This document shows, in pieces, positions 6,218-13,902 of a DNA stretch of 24,797 nt. Where the stretch lies: contig DHVZ01000048.1 of NCBI GenBank assembly GCA_002412925.1, forward strand, positions 1 to 24,797, given 5' to 3'. A model generated the notes under the pieces. The model made no database searches, was not told where the DNA came from, and was given only the letters and a program-made list of their open reading frames with translations. The DNA comes from Anaerolineales bacterium UBA5195 (GTDB lineage Bacteria > Chloroflexota > Anaerolineae > Anaerolineales > Villigracilaceae). Every line of letters starts with the position of its first letter. Within the stretch, counting starts at the first letter, position 1. Both the position numbers and the translations under genes were made by a program.

Positions 6218-7372
6218 TTATTCAGCCGGGGTTTCTTCAGCGGCAGCGTCGGCTTTGACCGTCTTGGCGCGCTTGACAGGCTTGGCCGGGGTTTCTTCAG
6301 CGGCAACTTCGGCTTTGACCGTCTTGGCGCGCTTGGCAGGCTTGACCGGGGTTTCTCCAGTGGCAGCTTCAGGTTCAGTCGTCTCAACTGGCTGGGCCGG
6401 GGTTTCTTCAGCGACAACTTCGGGTTCAGCTGTTTCGGCAGCCTGGGCCGGGGCTTCGTCTGCGACAACTTTGGGTTCAGCCGTTTCAGCAGCCTGGGCC
6501 GGGGTTTCGTCTGCGGCAACTTCGGGTTCAACCGTCTTGGCGAGCTTGGCTAGCGTGGCTTTGCCGAGCAGGGCGGTATCATCGGTCTCTTCGTCAACAT
6601 CAACCGTTCTGCCAGCCTTCTGGGAAGGAGCTGGGGCGGTTGCAGCATAGACAGCAGCCTGTTGTTCTTCTTCCAGTTCTTCGTCCTTGCGCATGGCTTT
6701 GCCTTCGAGCACAGCGTCTGCAATCTTGGCGACCAGCAGCTTGATGGCGCGGATGGCGTCATCGTTGGACGGGATCACGTAGTCGATATCCTGCGGGTTG
6801 CAGTTGGTATCGACCAGGGCAACAATCGGGATACCGAGCAGGTTGCACTCGCGGACTGCTGAATCTTCGCGTCCAACATCCACCAGGAAAACCATGTCAG
6901 GACGGCGCTTCATTGCGCGCACACCGTCAAGACGGGTGTTCAGGCGGGTGATATCGCGTTCAATCAACAGGCCTTCTTTTTTGGTCAGGCGGTTGATCTC
7001 GCCGCTGTCGCGCAGGTGCTCCAGCCGCTCCATTTCCTGGATACGAGCAAACATGGTGTTCCAGTTGGTCAGCATGCCGCCCAGCCAGCGTTCGGTGACA
7101 TAGGGCATTCCGGCGCGGATGGCTTCTTCGCGCACGGTTTCCTGCGCCTGGCGCTTGGTGCCGGCGAACAGGATGATACCGCCGTTCATGACGGAGTCTC
7201 GTACGACTGTATAAGCGGTATTTAACGCTTTGACCGTCTGTTGAAGGTCGATGATGTGAATGCCGTTGCGCTCCGTAAAGATATACGGCTTCATGCGCGG
7301 ATCCCACTTGTTGGTGCGGTGACCGAAATGGACGCCGCTCTCCAAGAGGGCTTTCATTGAAATTACAGCCAT
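6218..7372 (-). CDS. rpsB: 30S ribosomal protein S2 with a long repetitive C-terminal tail
   Basis: The first 240 or so residues are ordinary S2: MKALLESGVHFGHRTNKWDP at the start, ERNGIHIIDLQQT, TERWLGGMLTNW, and VDTNCNPQDIDYVIPSNDDAIRAI. The total is 384 residues against the usual 230-260. Residues about 241-278 form an acidic linker and 279-384 are tandem repeats: four units of 17 residues of the ETAEPEVVAEETPAQ type, then two units of the KRAKTVKAEVAAEETPA type with period 20. The tail is Ala/Glu/Pro/Thr-rich and must be disordered. AAGGAG lies about 6 nt before the ATG. It is expressed from its own promoter and leader, and followed by tsf. Confidence 0.96.
   Translation of the reverse strand: MAVISMKALLESGVHFGHRTNKWDPRMKPYIFTERNGIHIIDLQQTVKALNTAYTVVRDSVMNGGIILFAGTKRQAQETVREEAIRAGMPYVTERWLGGMLTNWNTMFARIQEMERLEHLRDSGEINRLTKKEGLLIERDITRLNTRLDGVRAMKRRPDMVFLVDVGREDSAVRECNLLGIPIVALVDTNCNPQDIDYVIPSNDDAIRAIKLLVAKIADAVLEGKAMRKDEELEEEQQAAVYAATAPAPSQKAGRTVDVDEETDDTALLGKATLAKLAKTVEPEVAADETPAQAAETAEPKVVADEAPAQAAETAEPEVVAEETPAQPVETTEPEAATGETPVKPAKRAKTVKAEVAAEETPAKPVKRAKTVKADAAAEETPAE
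6221..6538 (-). repeat. Coding tandem repeats: four 51-bp and two 60-bp units
   Basis: The end of rpsB is a minisatellite. Two nearly identical 60-bp units (about 6221-6338) adjoin four more diverged 51-bp units (about 6339-6538). Both unit sizes are multiples of 3, so the array can expand or shrink without breaking the frame. The 60-bp pair is much more alike than the 51-bp set, pointing to a recent duplication. Confidence 0.9.
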
Positions 7373-7566
7373 TATTTCTCCTTCTTACCGTTCTATTGGC
7401 ACCTCGTAGGTGCAAAACGGGATAAGTTTAGCGGGGATGACCCATCTCAGGGCTGATGACCCGCTCAGGGACGCTTATTGCCCGTCCCGGGCAAAATAGT
7501 GTCTCGCCAACCCCGTACCCCGTGAAGACAGCCTTGCAAGAGAGCATTGGGGCAGGTGCGAGAGCG
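7373..7566 (-). promoter_or_regulatory. Structured rpsB 5' leader
   Basis: About 190 nt lie between the predicted start and the rpsB ATG. They contain a direct repeat (7436-7452 and 7455-7470, core GGGTCATC preceded by CCCTGAG), a hairpin TTGCCCG/CGGGCAA (7478-7494) and a hairpin GCACCT/AGGTGC (7399-7413) just upstream of the ribosome site. In many bacteria S2 represses its own operon through the leader, so this could be the S2 target; the sequence alone does not prove it. Confidence 0.4.
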
Positions 7567-7572
7567 GCGAGT

Positions 7573-7581
7573 AGTATACCA
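7573..7581 (-). promoter_or_regulatory. Extended -10 promoter of rpsB
   Basis: The minus strand reads TGGTATACT, a TGn-extended -10 box, with no good -35 element at 16-18 bp. The predicted start is near 7566. It is the best candidate between dnaA's terminator and rpsB. Confidence 0.5.
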
Positions 7582-7682
7582 CAGATTTGCCGCTGCCCAG
7601 AAAAATTGTCCTGTGGCCCGGGGATGTTTCGGGAAAGGGCGAATTCTTCCCTTGGAGATTCCCAAAGAGCCTTGCAGGGCAG

Positions 7683-7721
7683 TTAAAATAAGGGTGGGAC
7701 AATCCATTAGATTGTCCCACC
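7683..7721 (-). terminator. Intrinsic terminator after dnaA
   Basis: A perfect 12-bp stem (GGTGGGACAATC / GATTGTCCCACC, loop of 5) is followed on the minus strand by CTTATTTTAAC. It lies 24 bp beyond the dnaA stop. Confidence 0.85.
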
Positions 7722-7745
7722 GAACGAAATACTTTTCAAAGAATT

Positions 7746-9101
7746 TCAGGCCGCAACTCTTGATTGACCGTATAACTGCTCTTTGACCCGTCCAACCTTG
7801 CGTTTCATATCATCTTTTGTCAAAATGTCATTGGTTATTTTTTGGATTGCATGCATCACGGTGGTGTGGTCGCGCCCGCCGAGCACTTCGCCAATTTGCG
7901 GCAGGGAGGCGTTGGTCTCGCTGCGCAGCAGGTACATGGCAACCTGGCGCGGCTCTGCAATCCGCTGGGAGCGATCGCGGCCCAGCAAGGCATCCACAGA
8001 GGTCTCCCATTCGCTGGCTACAATCTCGATCAGCTTTTGCGGCGGGATGTTGCGCACCTGCGGAATCAGGTCAGCCAGGGCCATTTCGGCCAGGCGCAGG
8101 CTGAGGGGTACACCCGAAAGGTCAGAAAAAGCGATGATGCGGTTCAAGGCGCCCTCAAGTTCGCGGATGTTGGATTGTACGCGGCGGGCGATCATATCGA
8201 GAATTTCGGTGGGGATGTGGCGGCCAATTTTCTCGGCCTTGTAGCGCAAGATTGCCTGGCGGGTCTCAAGATCGGGCATTTGAATATCTGCAATCAGGCC
8301 CCATTCAAAGCGCGAGCGCAAACGTTCTTCGAGCGTCACCAGCGACTTGGGAGGGCGGTCCGACGAAACGATAATTTGCTTGTCCTGACTGTGCAGGGTA
8401 TTAAAGGTGTGGAAGAATTCTTCCTGCGTGGATTCTTTCCCGGCGATAAACTGGATGTCATCGATCAACAGCACATCGGCAGAACGATACTTCTCACGGA
8501 AAGCCTGCGTGGTGTGCGTGCGGATGGCGTTGATCATGTCGTTGGTGAATTCTTCTGAAGACACATACAGGACATTTAATCCACGGCTGTGACAGGAATT
8601 GCCAATGGCGTGTAAAAGATGGGTCTTGCCCAACCCCACCCCGCCATACAGGAATAACGGGTTATAAGCGCGGGCGGGTCTTTCGGCAACAGCCAGGGCG
8701 GCGGCGTGCGCCAGGCGGCTGTTTGCGCCAACCACGAAATTCTCGAAGGTGTAGCGTGGATTCAGCGTGGAGTTGCGCTGTTTAACGGTGGCAGGCATCA
8801 GAGACTCGGCAGATTCGCTTTCGTCGACCGGATCGTCCCCTTCAACGGCATCATGCTCGCTGGCAACCACAAAACGCACATCCACCGCCCGGTTCATCAT
8901 CCCTGCCAGAAGGCGGGTGACCGTGCTCAAGAGACGGTTCTCCAACCAGTCGCGGGCATAGGCATTGCGCACAGCTATGGTCATTACACCTTCTTCATAG
9001 GCCAGGGGACTGGTATCGCGTACCCAGGTATCGAACGATGCGCGGGGCATTTCCATCTGGAGTTGGCCGAGCACGGATTGCCATGCCTGTTCTGAGTTCA
9101 T
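7746..9101 (-). CDS. dnaA: Chromosomal replication initiator DnaA
   Basis: The ATP-dependent initiator that binds DnaA boxes and opens the origin. The start at MNSEQAWQSVLGQL has GGAG 7 nt upstream and gives 451 residues, the normal size. Domain I covers about 1-80 and a short acidic linker (about 81-112) is domain II. The AAA+ domain has Walker A GGVGLGKT (153-160), Walker B LLIDDIQF (around 214-215) and sensor I SSDRPP. Domain IV carries the DnaA signature GRDHTTVMHAIQKI (about 409-422). dnaN is not the neighbour; rpsB follows after a terminator. Confidence 0.97.
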   Translation of the reverse strand: MNSEQAWQSVLGQLQMEMPRASFDTWVRDTSPLAYEEGVMTIAVRNAYARDWLENRLLSTVTRLLAGMMNRAVDVRFVVASEHDAVEGDDPVDESESAESLMPATVKQRNSTLNPRYTFENFVVGANSRLAHAAALAVAERPARAYNPLFLYGGVGLGKTHLLHAIGNSCHSRGLNVLYVSSEEFTNDMINAIRTHTTQAFREKYRSADVLLIDDIQFIAGKESTQEEFFHTFNTLHSQDKQIIVSSDRPPKSLVTLEERLRSRFEWGLIADIQMPDLETRQAILRYKAEKIGRHIPTEILDMIARRVQSNIRELEGALNRIIAFSDLSGVPLSLRLAEMALADLIPQVRNIPPQKLIEIVASEWETSVDALLGRDRSQRIAEPRQVAMYLLRSETNASLPQIGEVLGGRDHTTVMHAIQKITNDILTKDDMKRKVGRVKEQLYGQSRVAA

Positions 9102-9126
9102 GTATTGCTCCAAAGGCAGGATTTGA

Positions 9127-9179
9127 GGTACGGGGTACCAAAGCCCTCTGCTTGTTTTGCAGAGGGTCTGTAGACAGAC
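9127..9179 (-). promoter_or_regulatory. Three consecutive hairpins in the dnaA leader
   Basis: Within the predicted dnaA transcript leader lie GTCTG-TAGA-CAGAC (9166-9179), CCCTCTGC-7 nt-GCAGAGGG (9144-9166) and GGTAC-GGG-GTACC (from about 9127). All are perfect. No long T run follows the middle stem, so a terminator is unlikely. They may affect mRNA stability or translation. Confidence 0.45.
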
Positions 9180-9250
9180 TGCTTTTCCACTTACTTCTAG
9201 GGGTCTGGGATGCGGTTGCGGCGTGCATCCCTGTTCGAATGACTGCCACC

Positions 9251-9259
9251 ATTCTAGCA
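9251..9259 (-). promoter_or_regulatory. Extended -10 promoter of dnaA
   Basis: The minus strand reads TGCTAGAAT, a TGn-extended -10 box, without a matching -35 element. The leader to the dnaA ATG would be about 140 nt. It has the same style as the rpsB promoter. Confidence 0.45.
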
Positions 9260-9628
9260 AAAAGATCTTAATCCCGCCACACGATAAACCTACGCTACCT
9301 TAAAAACTTTCATTTCTTTAAGGCAATCGAATCTTAAAGAAAATTAACAAGGGAGAATCCGGAATTAATCCATTTCCAGAACGGATGTTTCAGCCACGAC
9401 CGCATCAGAGGAAATTTTTAACCCCCATATATGGGGTTAAAGGCCTAAAAAAAGCCCCTTATCGTATATCTATCTTAAAAAATTCACAGCCAAAATTAAT
9501 CCAAGCAGCTGGCTGTGAAACCTTGTATTCAAAGACTCGTTTTTTAATTAAAGGCCGACTCTGTGATGAACTGTATTCGAGCCACAATCTTAAAGAATTC
9601 ACCTGACACGAGAAGTCTTTTGCCCTGC
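9260..9628. other. AT-rich, repeat-containing non-coding stretch upstream of dnaA (origin candidate)
   Basis: No convincing gene is present. The stretch is markedly richer in AT than its surroundings. It contains AATTAATCCA twice (from 9363 and 9495), ATCTTAAA three times (from about 9331, 9472 and 9587; the last two continue to ATTCAC), a palindrome TTTAACCCC/GGGGTTAAA (about 9418-9441) and an inverted repeat TTCACAGCCA (9483-9492) / TGGCTGTGAA (9510-9519). Placement beside dnaA and the AT content fit an origin. I found no exact TTATNCACA DnaA box on either strand, so this stays open. Confidence 0.3.
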
Positions 9629-10483
9629 TCAACCGAAGACAGCGACGGCGAGAATCCCGCTGAAAATGACGGCTGCTCCCACCACCCGCCAGATGCCCAG
9701 CGGTTCTCCCAGAAAGCGCCACCCGGCCAGCGCTCCCAGCACCACGCTGACTTCACGGATGGCGCCCGCGTAGCTGAGCGGGGCGATGGAGTATGCCAGC
9801 AGCGCCAAGAGGTAAGAGAAGACCGTTAGCAGCCCAATGCTGACGATCCCAACATGATGCGCCGCCAGTTCGGATTTTAGCACAGGCCAACCATAGCGCC
9901 GGATCATCAGCGGGGAGGTCAATGCCGGGGCCAGGAAAAAGACCACCACGGCATAAGGAAATGCAGGCGTACGCTTGACTGCCGCCCCGTCAATTGTAGA
10001 ATAAAGGGAAATGAGCAGGGCGATGGTCAATGCCAGCGCTATGGCGCGCAGATGAGGCTTGTTGTCCCTCTTTTGAAACAAATTGCCGCCCCCGGTCACC
10101 AGGAGGCCGAGAATGATAATCCCTGACCCAATCGCGCCGCCAAGCGTCAGATTTTCACCCAGAAAAAGCACCGACCAGGCGGCGATCAGCGCAGGGGCCG
10201 CCCCGCGAGCCAGTGGGTACACGAGTGAGAAATCTGCATCCTGATAGGCCCCGGACAAGGCAAAATAGTACAGCACCTCCAAAACCACGCTGGCGAGAAG
10301 CAATAGCCAAGTCTCTCGGGCGGGCAGGCCTGTGAAAAACAGGAATGGTAAAAAGACCGCAGATCCCAGCAAGACTGCCCACCAGGTGGCAATATATTTT
10401 TCCCCGGCCTGCTTGAGCAAAAGGTTCCAGGTGGTGTGTAAAATGGCTGACCCAAGCAACAGGGCAATGGCGAAGACAGGCAT
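9629..10483 (-). CDS. EamA/DMT-family transporter
   Basis: The 284-residue product starts at MPVFAIALLLG, giving a first membrane helix right at the N-terminus; a weak GGAAA lies upstream. About ten hydrophobic spans fall into two homologous EamA halves of five, the standard ten-span drug/metabolite transporter build. The first half has LHTTWNLLLKQAG and the second ends with WRFLGEPLGIWRVVGAAVIFSGI, the typical terminal EamA pattern. The substrate cannot be told from sequence; the family includes exporters of amino acids and other metabolites. It lies after the kinase terminator and is probably transcribed separately. Confidence 0.85.
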   Translation of the reverse strand: MPVFAIALLLGSAILHTTWNLLLKQAGEKYIATWWAVLLGSAVFLPFLFFTGLPARETWLLLLASVVLEVLYYFALSGAYQDADFSLVYPLARGAAPALIAAWSVLFLGENLTLGGAIGSGIIILGLLVTGGGNLFQKRDNKPHLRAIALALTIALLISLYSTIDGAAVKRTPAFPYAVVVFFLAPALTSPLMIRRYGWPVLKSELAAHHVGIVSIGLLTVFSYLLALLAYSIAPLSYAGAIREVSVVLGALAGWRFLGEPLGIWRVVGAAVIFSGILAVAVFG

Positions 10484-10545
10484 AAGGGTTTTCCAGCAAA
10501 CTGGCTCGTTGATCATCTCCGGGGCAGGCGGGAATCTCCTGGGAA

Positions 10546-10593
10546 CCCAAAAACATAGCACTGAGACGGCAGCCCTGCCGTCTCAGTGCTATG
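10546..10593 (-). terminator. Strong intrinsic terminator after the histidine kinase
   Basis: A perfect 18-bp stem (10554-10571 with 10576-10593) and the 4-nt loop GCCC are followed on the minus strand by TTTTTGGG. It lies 32 bp after the kinase stop. Confidence 0.9.
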
Positions 10594-10625
10594 ACGATGA
10601 AGAGAAGAAGAGCATTCTGCCTTTT

Positions 10626-12302
10626 CTACTTTCCGTTTGTTCGCGGCACCCAGGCCAGGATGGAGGTCCCCTCGCCGATAACGGATGAAATTTCCACATC
10701 CCCGCCGACATGATGGGCGCGCGTGTGCATATTCGAGAGGCCGTGTCCAAGCGTCATGCTCATTTTTTCGATCTCGAAGCCATAGCCGTTATCATGGATT
10801 TCAAGCATGATGCGCTCCGGCGAGGTCCAGATGCTGAGATCCACTTTCTTGGCATGGGCATGTTTGGCGGCATTGGCCAGCGCCTCCTGGCAGATGTGGA
10901 AGAGGGCCAGGGCATGGCTCTGGGGCAGATCTTTAAGGTCATCAGGAGAACCTTTTAAATTGGCCTCCGCCAGGGTATTGACGCGGAATTCTGTGATCAG
11001 GTGTTTGATGCCATCCATCAGGTTCTCGTCGCCAAACTGGCGCGGACGCAGGTCTAAAATGTAGGAGCGGATATCCCGAATGGTATGGTTCAAGCTGGTG
11101 ATGGCCTGCTGGATACGCTCCGCTGACTGGGAAGGGTCTTCTGTCGCCAGGAGCCGGGCGTGCTCGAGCACCAGCCCCACGCCATAGATGGATTGAATGA
11201 TACCGTCGTGCAAATCCATGCCGATCCGGTCGCGCTCTTCCAGCACAGCCAGGCGGCGCGCGTTGGAGTGCAGGCGGGCGTTCTCGATTGCCAGGCCTGC
11301 CCAACTTCCGATTGCGGTAATCACCTGGATGTCGTGTTCATTCAGCGGAACCGAACTGCGTGTAACGGCGCTGAGCACTCCCACCAGGTTTCCGCTCGAG
11401 GTGAGCGGGAAGCAGGCCATCTGCTTGAATCCAGCGTCCACCACGGCGTCGCGCAGGTAACGCATATCGTGAGCCAGGTCATGGCTGACCAGCGCTTCAC
11501 CGGTCTTTGCCACCAGTCCGATAATCCCCTCCCCCGATTGAAAGCGGTTGCGGGTCCAGAAGACTTCAGCGGCCTGCCCGCGGTGCAGCACCAGCCGCAG
11601 GGTTTGCTTGTCTTCTTCGAGCAGGAAAATCTCCCCTGACTCGACCTCCATGTAATCCATCACGAGCGAAAGCGTCTTGTGCAGGATTTCATCGAGCTTC
11701 AAAGAGGCTGTCAACACTTCGGCGATATTGTTGAGCAGCGCCAGGTCCTGGTTGCGGCGTGTCAGGGCCTGGTCACGTTGTTTTAGTTCATCATACAGGC
11801 GGGCGTTGTGGATGGCAACTGCCGCGTAGGCCGCCAGCATCTGGATAATGCGTTCGTCATCGGCAGTAAACTCCGAATGATCGATTTTTTCCGTCAGGTA
11901 GATTTGGCCCAACTGGTCTTCACCCAGGCGGATGGGTATACCCAGGAAAGTCCGCATGGCCGGATGGTTGCGTGGAAAGCCAACGCTGCGGCTATCGGCC
12001 TGGATATCGGGGAGGCGGATGGGAGCCTCCGCATTCATCAGTGCGCCCAAAAGCCCGCGCCCGGAAGGCGGGTGCGGGATGCGGTGAATTTCACTTTGGG
12101 TCATGCCTACAGAAATAAATTGCTTGAGTTTGCCATCTTCTCCCTGCACCCCCAGGGCCGCAAAACGCGCCTGCGCCTGCTCACAGGCCACCGAAGCGAT
12201 GCGCTCAAGCAATGTCTCCAGCGAAATATCCTCAACAAGTTGAAGACTGGCCTGGTGAAGTGCTATCAGCCGTTCTTCGAGTTGCTGGCGCGTTAGAAGC
12301 AT
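10626..12302 (-). CDS. Two-GAF sensor histidine kinase (NarX/DesK-like HisKA_3 type)
   Basis: A 558-residue soluble sensor kinase with no membrane span. Domains in order are GAF 1 (about 20-168), a short coiled linker, GAF 2 (about 190-345), a HisKA_3 dimerisation and phosphoacceptor helix with ERDRIGMDLHDGIIQS (phospho-His365), and a HATPase_c domain ending HDNGYGFEIEKM and GHGLSNMHTRA with the N and G boxes. HisKA_3 kinases normally pass phosphate to NarL/FixJ-type regulators; none is in this window, so it is an orphan here. AGGAG lies 7 nt before the ATG. What the GAF domains bind cannot be told; no conserved heme or iron-sulfur motif was evident. Confidence 0.92.
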   Translation of the reverse strand: MLLTRQQLEERLIALHQASLQLVEDISLETLLERIASVACEQAQARFAALGVQGEDGKLKQFISVGMTQSEIHRIPHPPSGRGLLGALMNAEAPIRLPDIQADSRSVGFPRNHPAMRTFLGIPIRLGEDQLGQIYLTEKIDHSEFTADDERIIQMLAAYAAVAIHNARLYDELKQRDQALTRRNQDLALLNNIAEVLTASLKLDEILHKTLSLVMDYMEVESGEIFLLEEDKQTLRLVLHRGQAAEVFWTRNRFQSGEGIIGLVAKTGEALVSHDLAHDMRYLRDAVVDAGFKQMACFPLTSSGNLVGVLSAVTRSSVPLNEHDIQVITAIGSWAGLAIENARLHSNARRLAVLEERDRIGMDLHDGIIQSIYGVGLVLEHARLLATEDPSQSAERIQQAITSLNHTIRDIRSYILDLRPRQFGDENLMDGIKHLITEFRVNTLAEANLKGSPDDLKDLPQSHALALFHICQEALANAAKHAHAKKVDLSIWTSPERIMLEIHDNGYGFEIEKMSMTLGHGLSNMHTRAHHVGGDVEISSVIGEGTSILAWVPRTNGK

Positions 12303-12323
12303 GCACTTTCTCCTCTTGGAGTT

Positions 12324-12351
12324 ATTCTACCCTACCCATCCGAATTGTCAA
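12324..12351 (-). promoter_or_regulatory. Sigma-70 promoter of the histidine kinase
   Basis: The minus strand reads TTGACA (12351-12346), a 16-bp spacer and TAGAAT (12329-12324). Transcription would begin near 12317, leaving a leader of about 15 nt that includes the AGGAG site. Confidence 0.75.
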
Positions 12352-12433
12352 GCTGATAGGTTTTGCCAGACCAAGGTTGTAAAATTACTGTAAGATATTT
12401 TTGGGATCTTTGGGAAACTCGGTGAGAAGACCA

Positions 12434-12483
12434 CGCATTTTGGGGTGTGAGCGCACGTTCGCGCGCTCACACCCCAAAATGCG
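12434..12483. repeat. Perfect 21-bp inverted repeat between divergent genes
   Basis: Arms 12434-12454 and 12463-12483 are exactly complementary with an 8-nt loop. No T run follows in either direction, so it is not an ordinary terminator. It lies 51 bp before the HMG-CoA reductase ATG and about 80 bp from the kinase promoter. It could be an operator, a cruciform, or a stem in the HMG-CoA reductase leader. A convincing promoter for that gene was not found. Confidence 0.8.
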
Positions 12484-12534
12484 GTACTATTCACAGAAAA
12501 CCTAGGAGACCTTATTTTTGCTGACTGAGGAAAA

Positions 12535-13836
12535 ATGGGAACATCGCGCATCCCCGGATTTTACAAACTGACCCTTGAAGAGCGCCTCGCCCAGGCTGCT
12601 TCTGCTGCGGATTTGACCCCCGAAGAGCTGGCTGCTTGGACGACAGGCGGGGTCAACACTGAAGACGCCGACCACATGATCGAGAATGTGATCGGCACTC
12701 ACGCCCTGCCGCTCGGCCTGGGATTGAACTTTCAGGTCAACGGACGGGATGTGCTCGTCCCGATGGCTATTGAGGAGCCGTCAGTGGTGGCTGGTGCCTC
12801 GTTCATGGCCAAACTGGTCCGCGCGGGTGGCGGGTTCCAGACCAGTTCCAGCGCCCCGCTGATGATCGGACAGATGCAAGTCATCAACCTGGTCAACCTC
12901 GAAGCAGCCAAATTAAAACTCTACGAGCGCAAGGCCGAATTGCTGGCTGCTGCCGACGAAATCGACCCCATTTTGAAAAAATTTGGCGGCGGCGCGCGCG
13001 ACTTGGAAGTTCGTGTATTCGAAAAATCAAGTATCGGGCCGTTCCTCGTTGTCCACCTGATTTACGATGTGCGCGACGCGATGGGTGCGAACGCCGTCAA
13101 CACGGCTTGTGAACGCTTGGCTCCACAGGTAGAGGCTATCACAGGCGGGAAGGTGCATCTAAGGATTCTCTCGAACCTGGCAGACCGGCGGATTTCTCGC
13201 GCGCGCTGCACCATCCCTGTCAAAGAATTGGCGTTTACAACCCAGGGTGACCATGCAGGCCGCCCCTACAGCGGTGAAACCGTGCGGGATGGGATGATTG
13301 CCGCTTACGCTTTTGCGGCGGTTGACCCTTACCGCGCAGCGACCCATAACAAGGGCATCATGAACGGTGTGGATGCGGTTGTGATCGCGACCGGCAACGA
13401 CTGGCGCGCGATCGAAGCCGGGGCACACGCTTATGCTGCTCGTTCCGGGAAATACACCAGCCTTTCCACCTGGGGCCAGGATGCGGATGGCAGCCTGGTC
13501 GGCACGCTGGAAATGCCGATGGCGGTTGGCATTATCGGCGGGGCGACGAAAGTCCACCCGGCGGCGCGCGCCGCGCTGAAACTGATGGGCGTCGAAACAG
13601 CCTCCGAGCTGGCCGAGATTATCGTGGCGGTTGGGCTGGCCCAAAACATGGCCGCCCTGCGCGCACTTTCCACCGAAGGCATCCAGCGCGGACACATGAC
13701 CCTGCACGCGCGCCAGGTCGCCATCGCTGCAGGCGCATCCGGTGATCTGATTGAAAAACTCGCCGCGCAACTGGTAGCGGAAAAAACCGTGAGAATTGAC
13801 CGGGCGGAACAGATTTTGAAAACCTTGAAAAACTGA
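12535..13836 (+). CDS. mvaA: Hydroxymethylglutaryl-CoA reductase, class II type
   Basis: It interconverts HMG-CoA and mevalonate with NAD(P)H. The 433-residue product has no membrane domain and matches the class II (Pseudomonas mevalonii MvaA-like) layout. Visible residues are the ENVIG dimer motif (50-54), EEPSVVA with Glu80/81, the dinucleotide motif DAMGANAVN (181-189), THNKGIMNG with Lys273, GNDWRA with Asp289, and GHM with His387 on the C-terminal flap. GAGGA lies about 6 nt before the ATG. Class II enzymes can run in either direction; the adjacent HMG-CoA synthase suggests the biosynthetic direction here. The gene symbol is by family analogy. Confidence 0.95.
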   Translation: MGTSRIPGFYKLTLEERLAQAASAADLTPEELAAWTTGGVNTEDADHMIENVIGTHALPLGLGLNFQVNGRDVLVPMAIEEPSVVAGASFMAKLVRAGGGFQTSSSAPLMIGQMQVINLVNLEAAKLKLYERKAELLAAADEIDPILKKFGGGARDLEVRVFEKSSIGPFLVVHLIYDVRDAMGANAVNTACERLAPQVEAITGGKVHLRILSNLADRRISRARCTIPVKELAFTTQGDHAGRPYSGETVRDGMIAAYAFAAVDPYRAATHNKGIMNGVDAVVIATGNDWRAIEAGAHAYAARSGKYTSLSTWGQDADGSLVGTLEMPMAVGIIGGATKVHPAARAALKLMGVETASELAEIIVAVGLAQNMAALRALSTEGIQRGHMTLHARQVAIAAGASGDLIEKLAAQLVAEKTVRIDRAEQILKTLKN

Positions 13837-13884
13837 CCATAAACCATGGACCGAAGACGATGGTTTACTGTCCATCGTCCACGG
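13835..13884. repeat. Period-7 palindromic intergenic repeat, locus 1
   Basis: Starting at the HMG-CoA reductase stop, the DNA reads in heptamers: GACCATA, AACCATG, GACCGAA, GACGATG, GTTTACT, GTCCATC, GTCCACG. The first four are GACCATG-like and the last two are their reverse-strand form, so the unit can fold (GACGATG-G with C-CATCGTC). It fills the 66-bp gap before HMG-CoA synthase. Confidence 0.7.
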
Positions 13885-13902
13885 CCAAACTTGGAGAATC
13901 AC

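Noticed and set aside
5672..6553. Plus-strand frames with Gly/Phe or Ala/Ser repeats opposite tsf and rpsB
   Set aside because: The repeats are just the antisense reading of the S2 tail.
7373..7745. Known riboswitch or T-box in the rpsB-dnaA gap
   Set aside because: No T-box AGGGUGGNACCGCG-like stretch or other riboswitch core was found; only simple hairpins and a direct repeat.
9385..9606. 73-aa plus-strand frame in the AT-rich gap by dnaA
   Set aside because: No ribosome site, no recognisable pattern, and it runs through the palindromes and repeated words of that gap.
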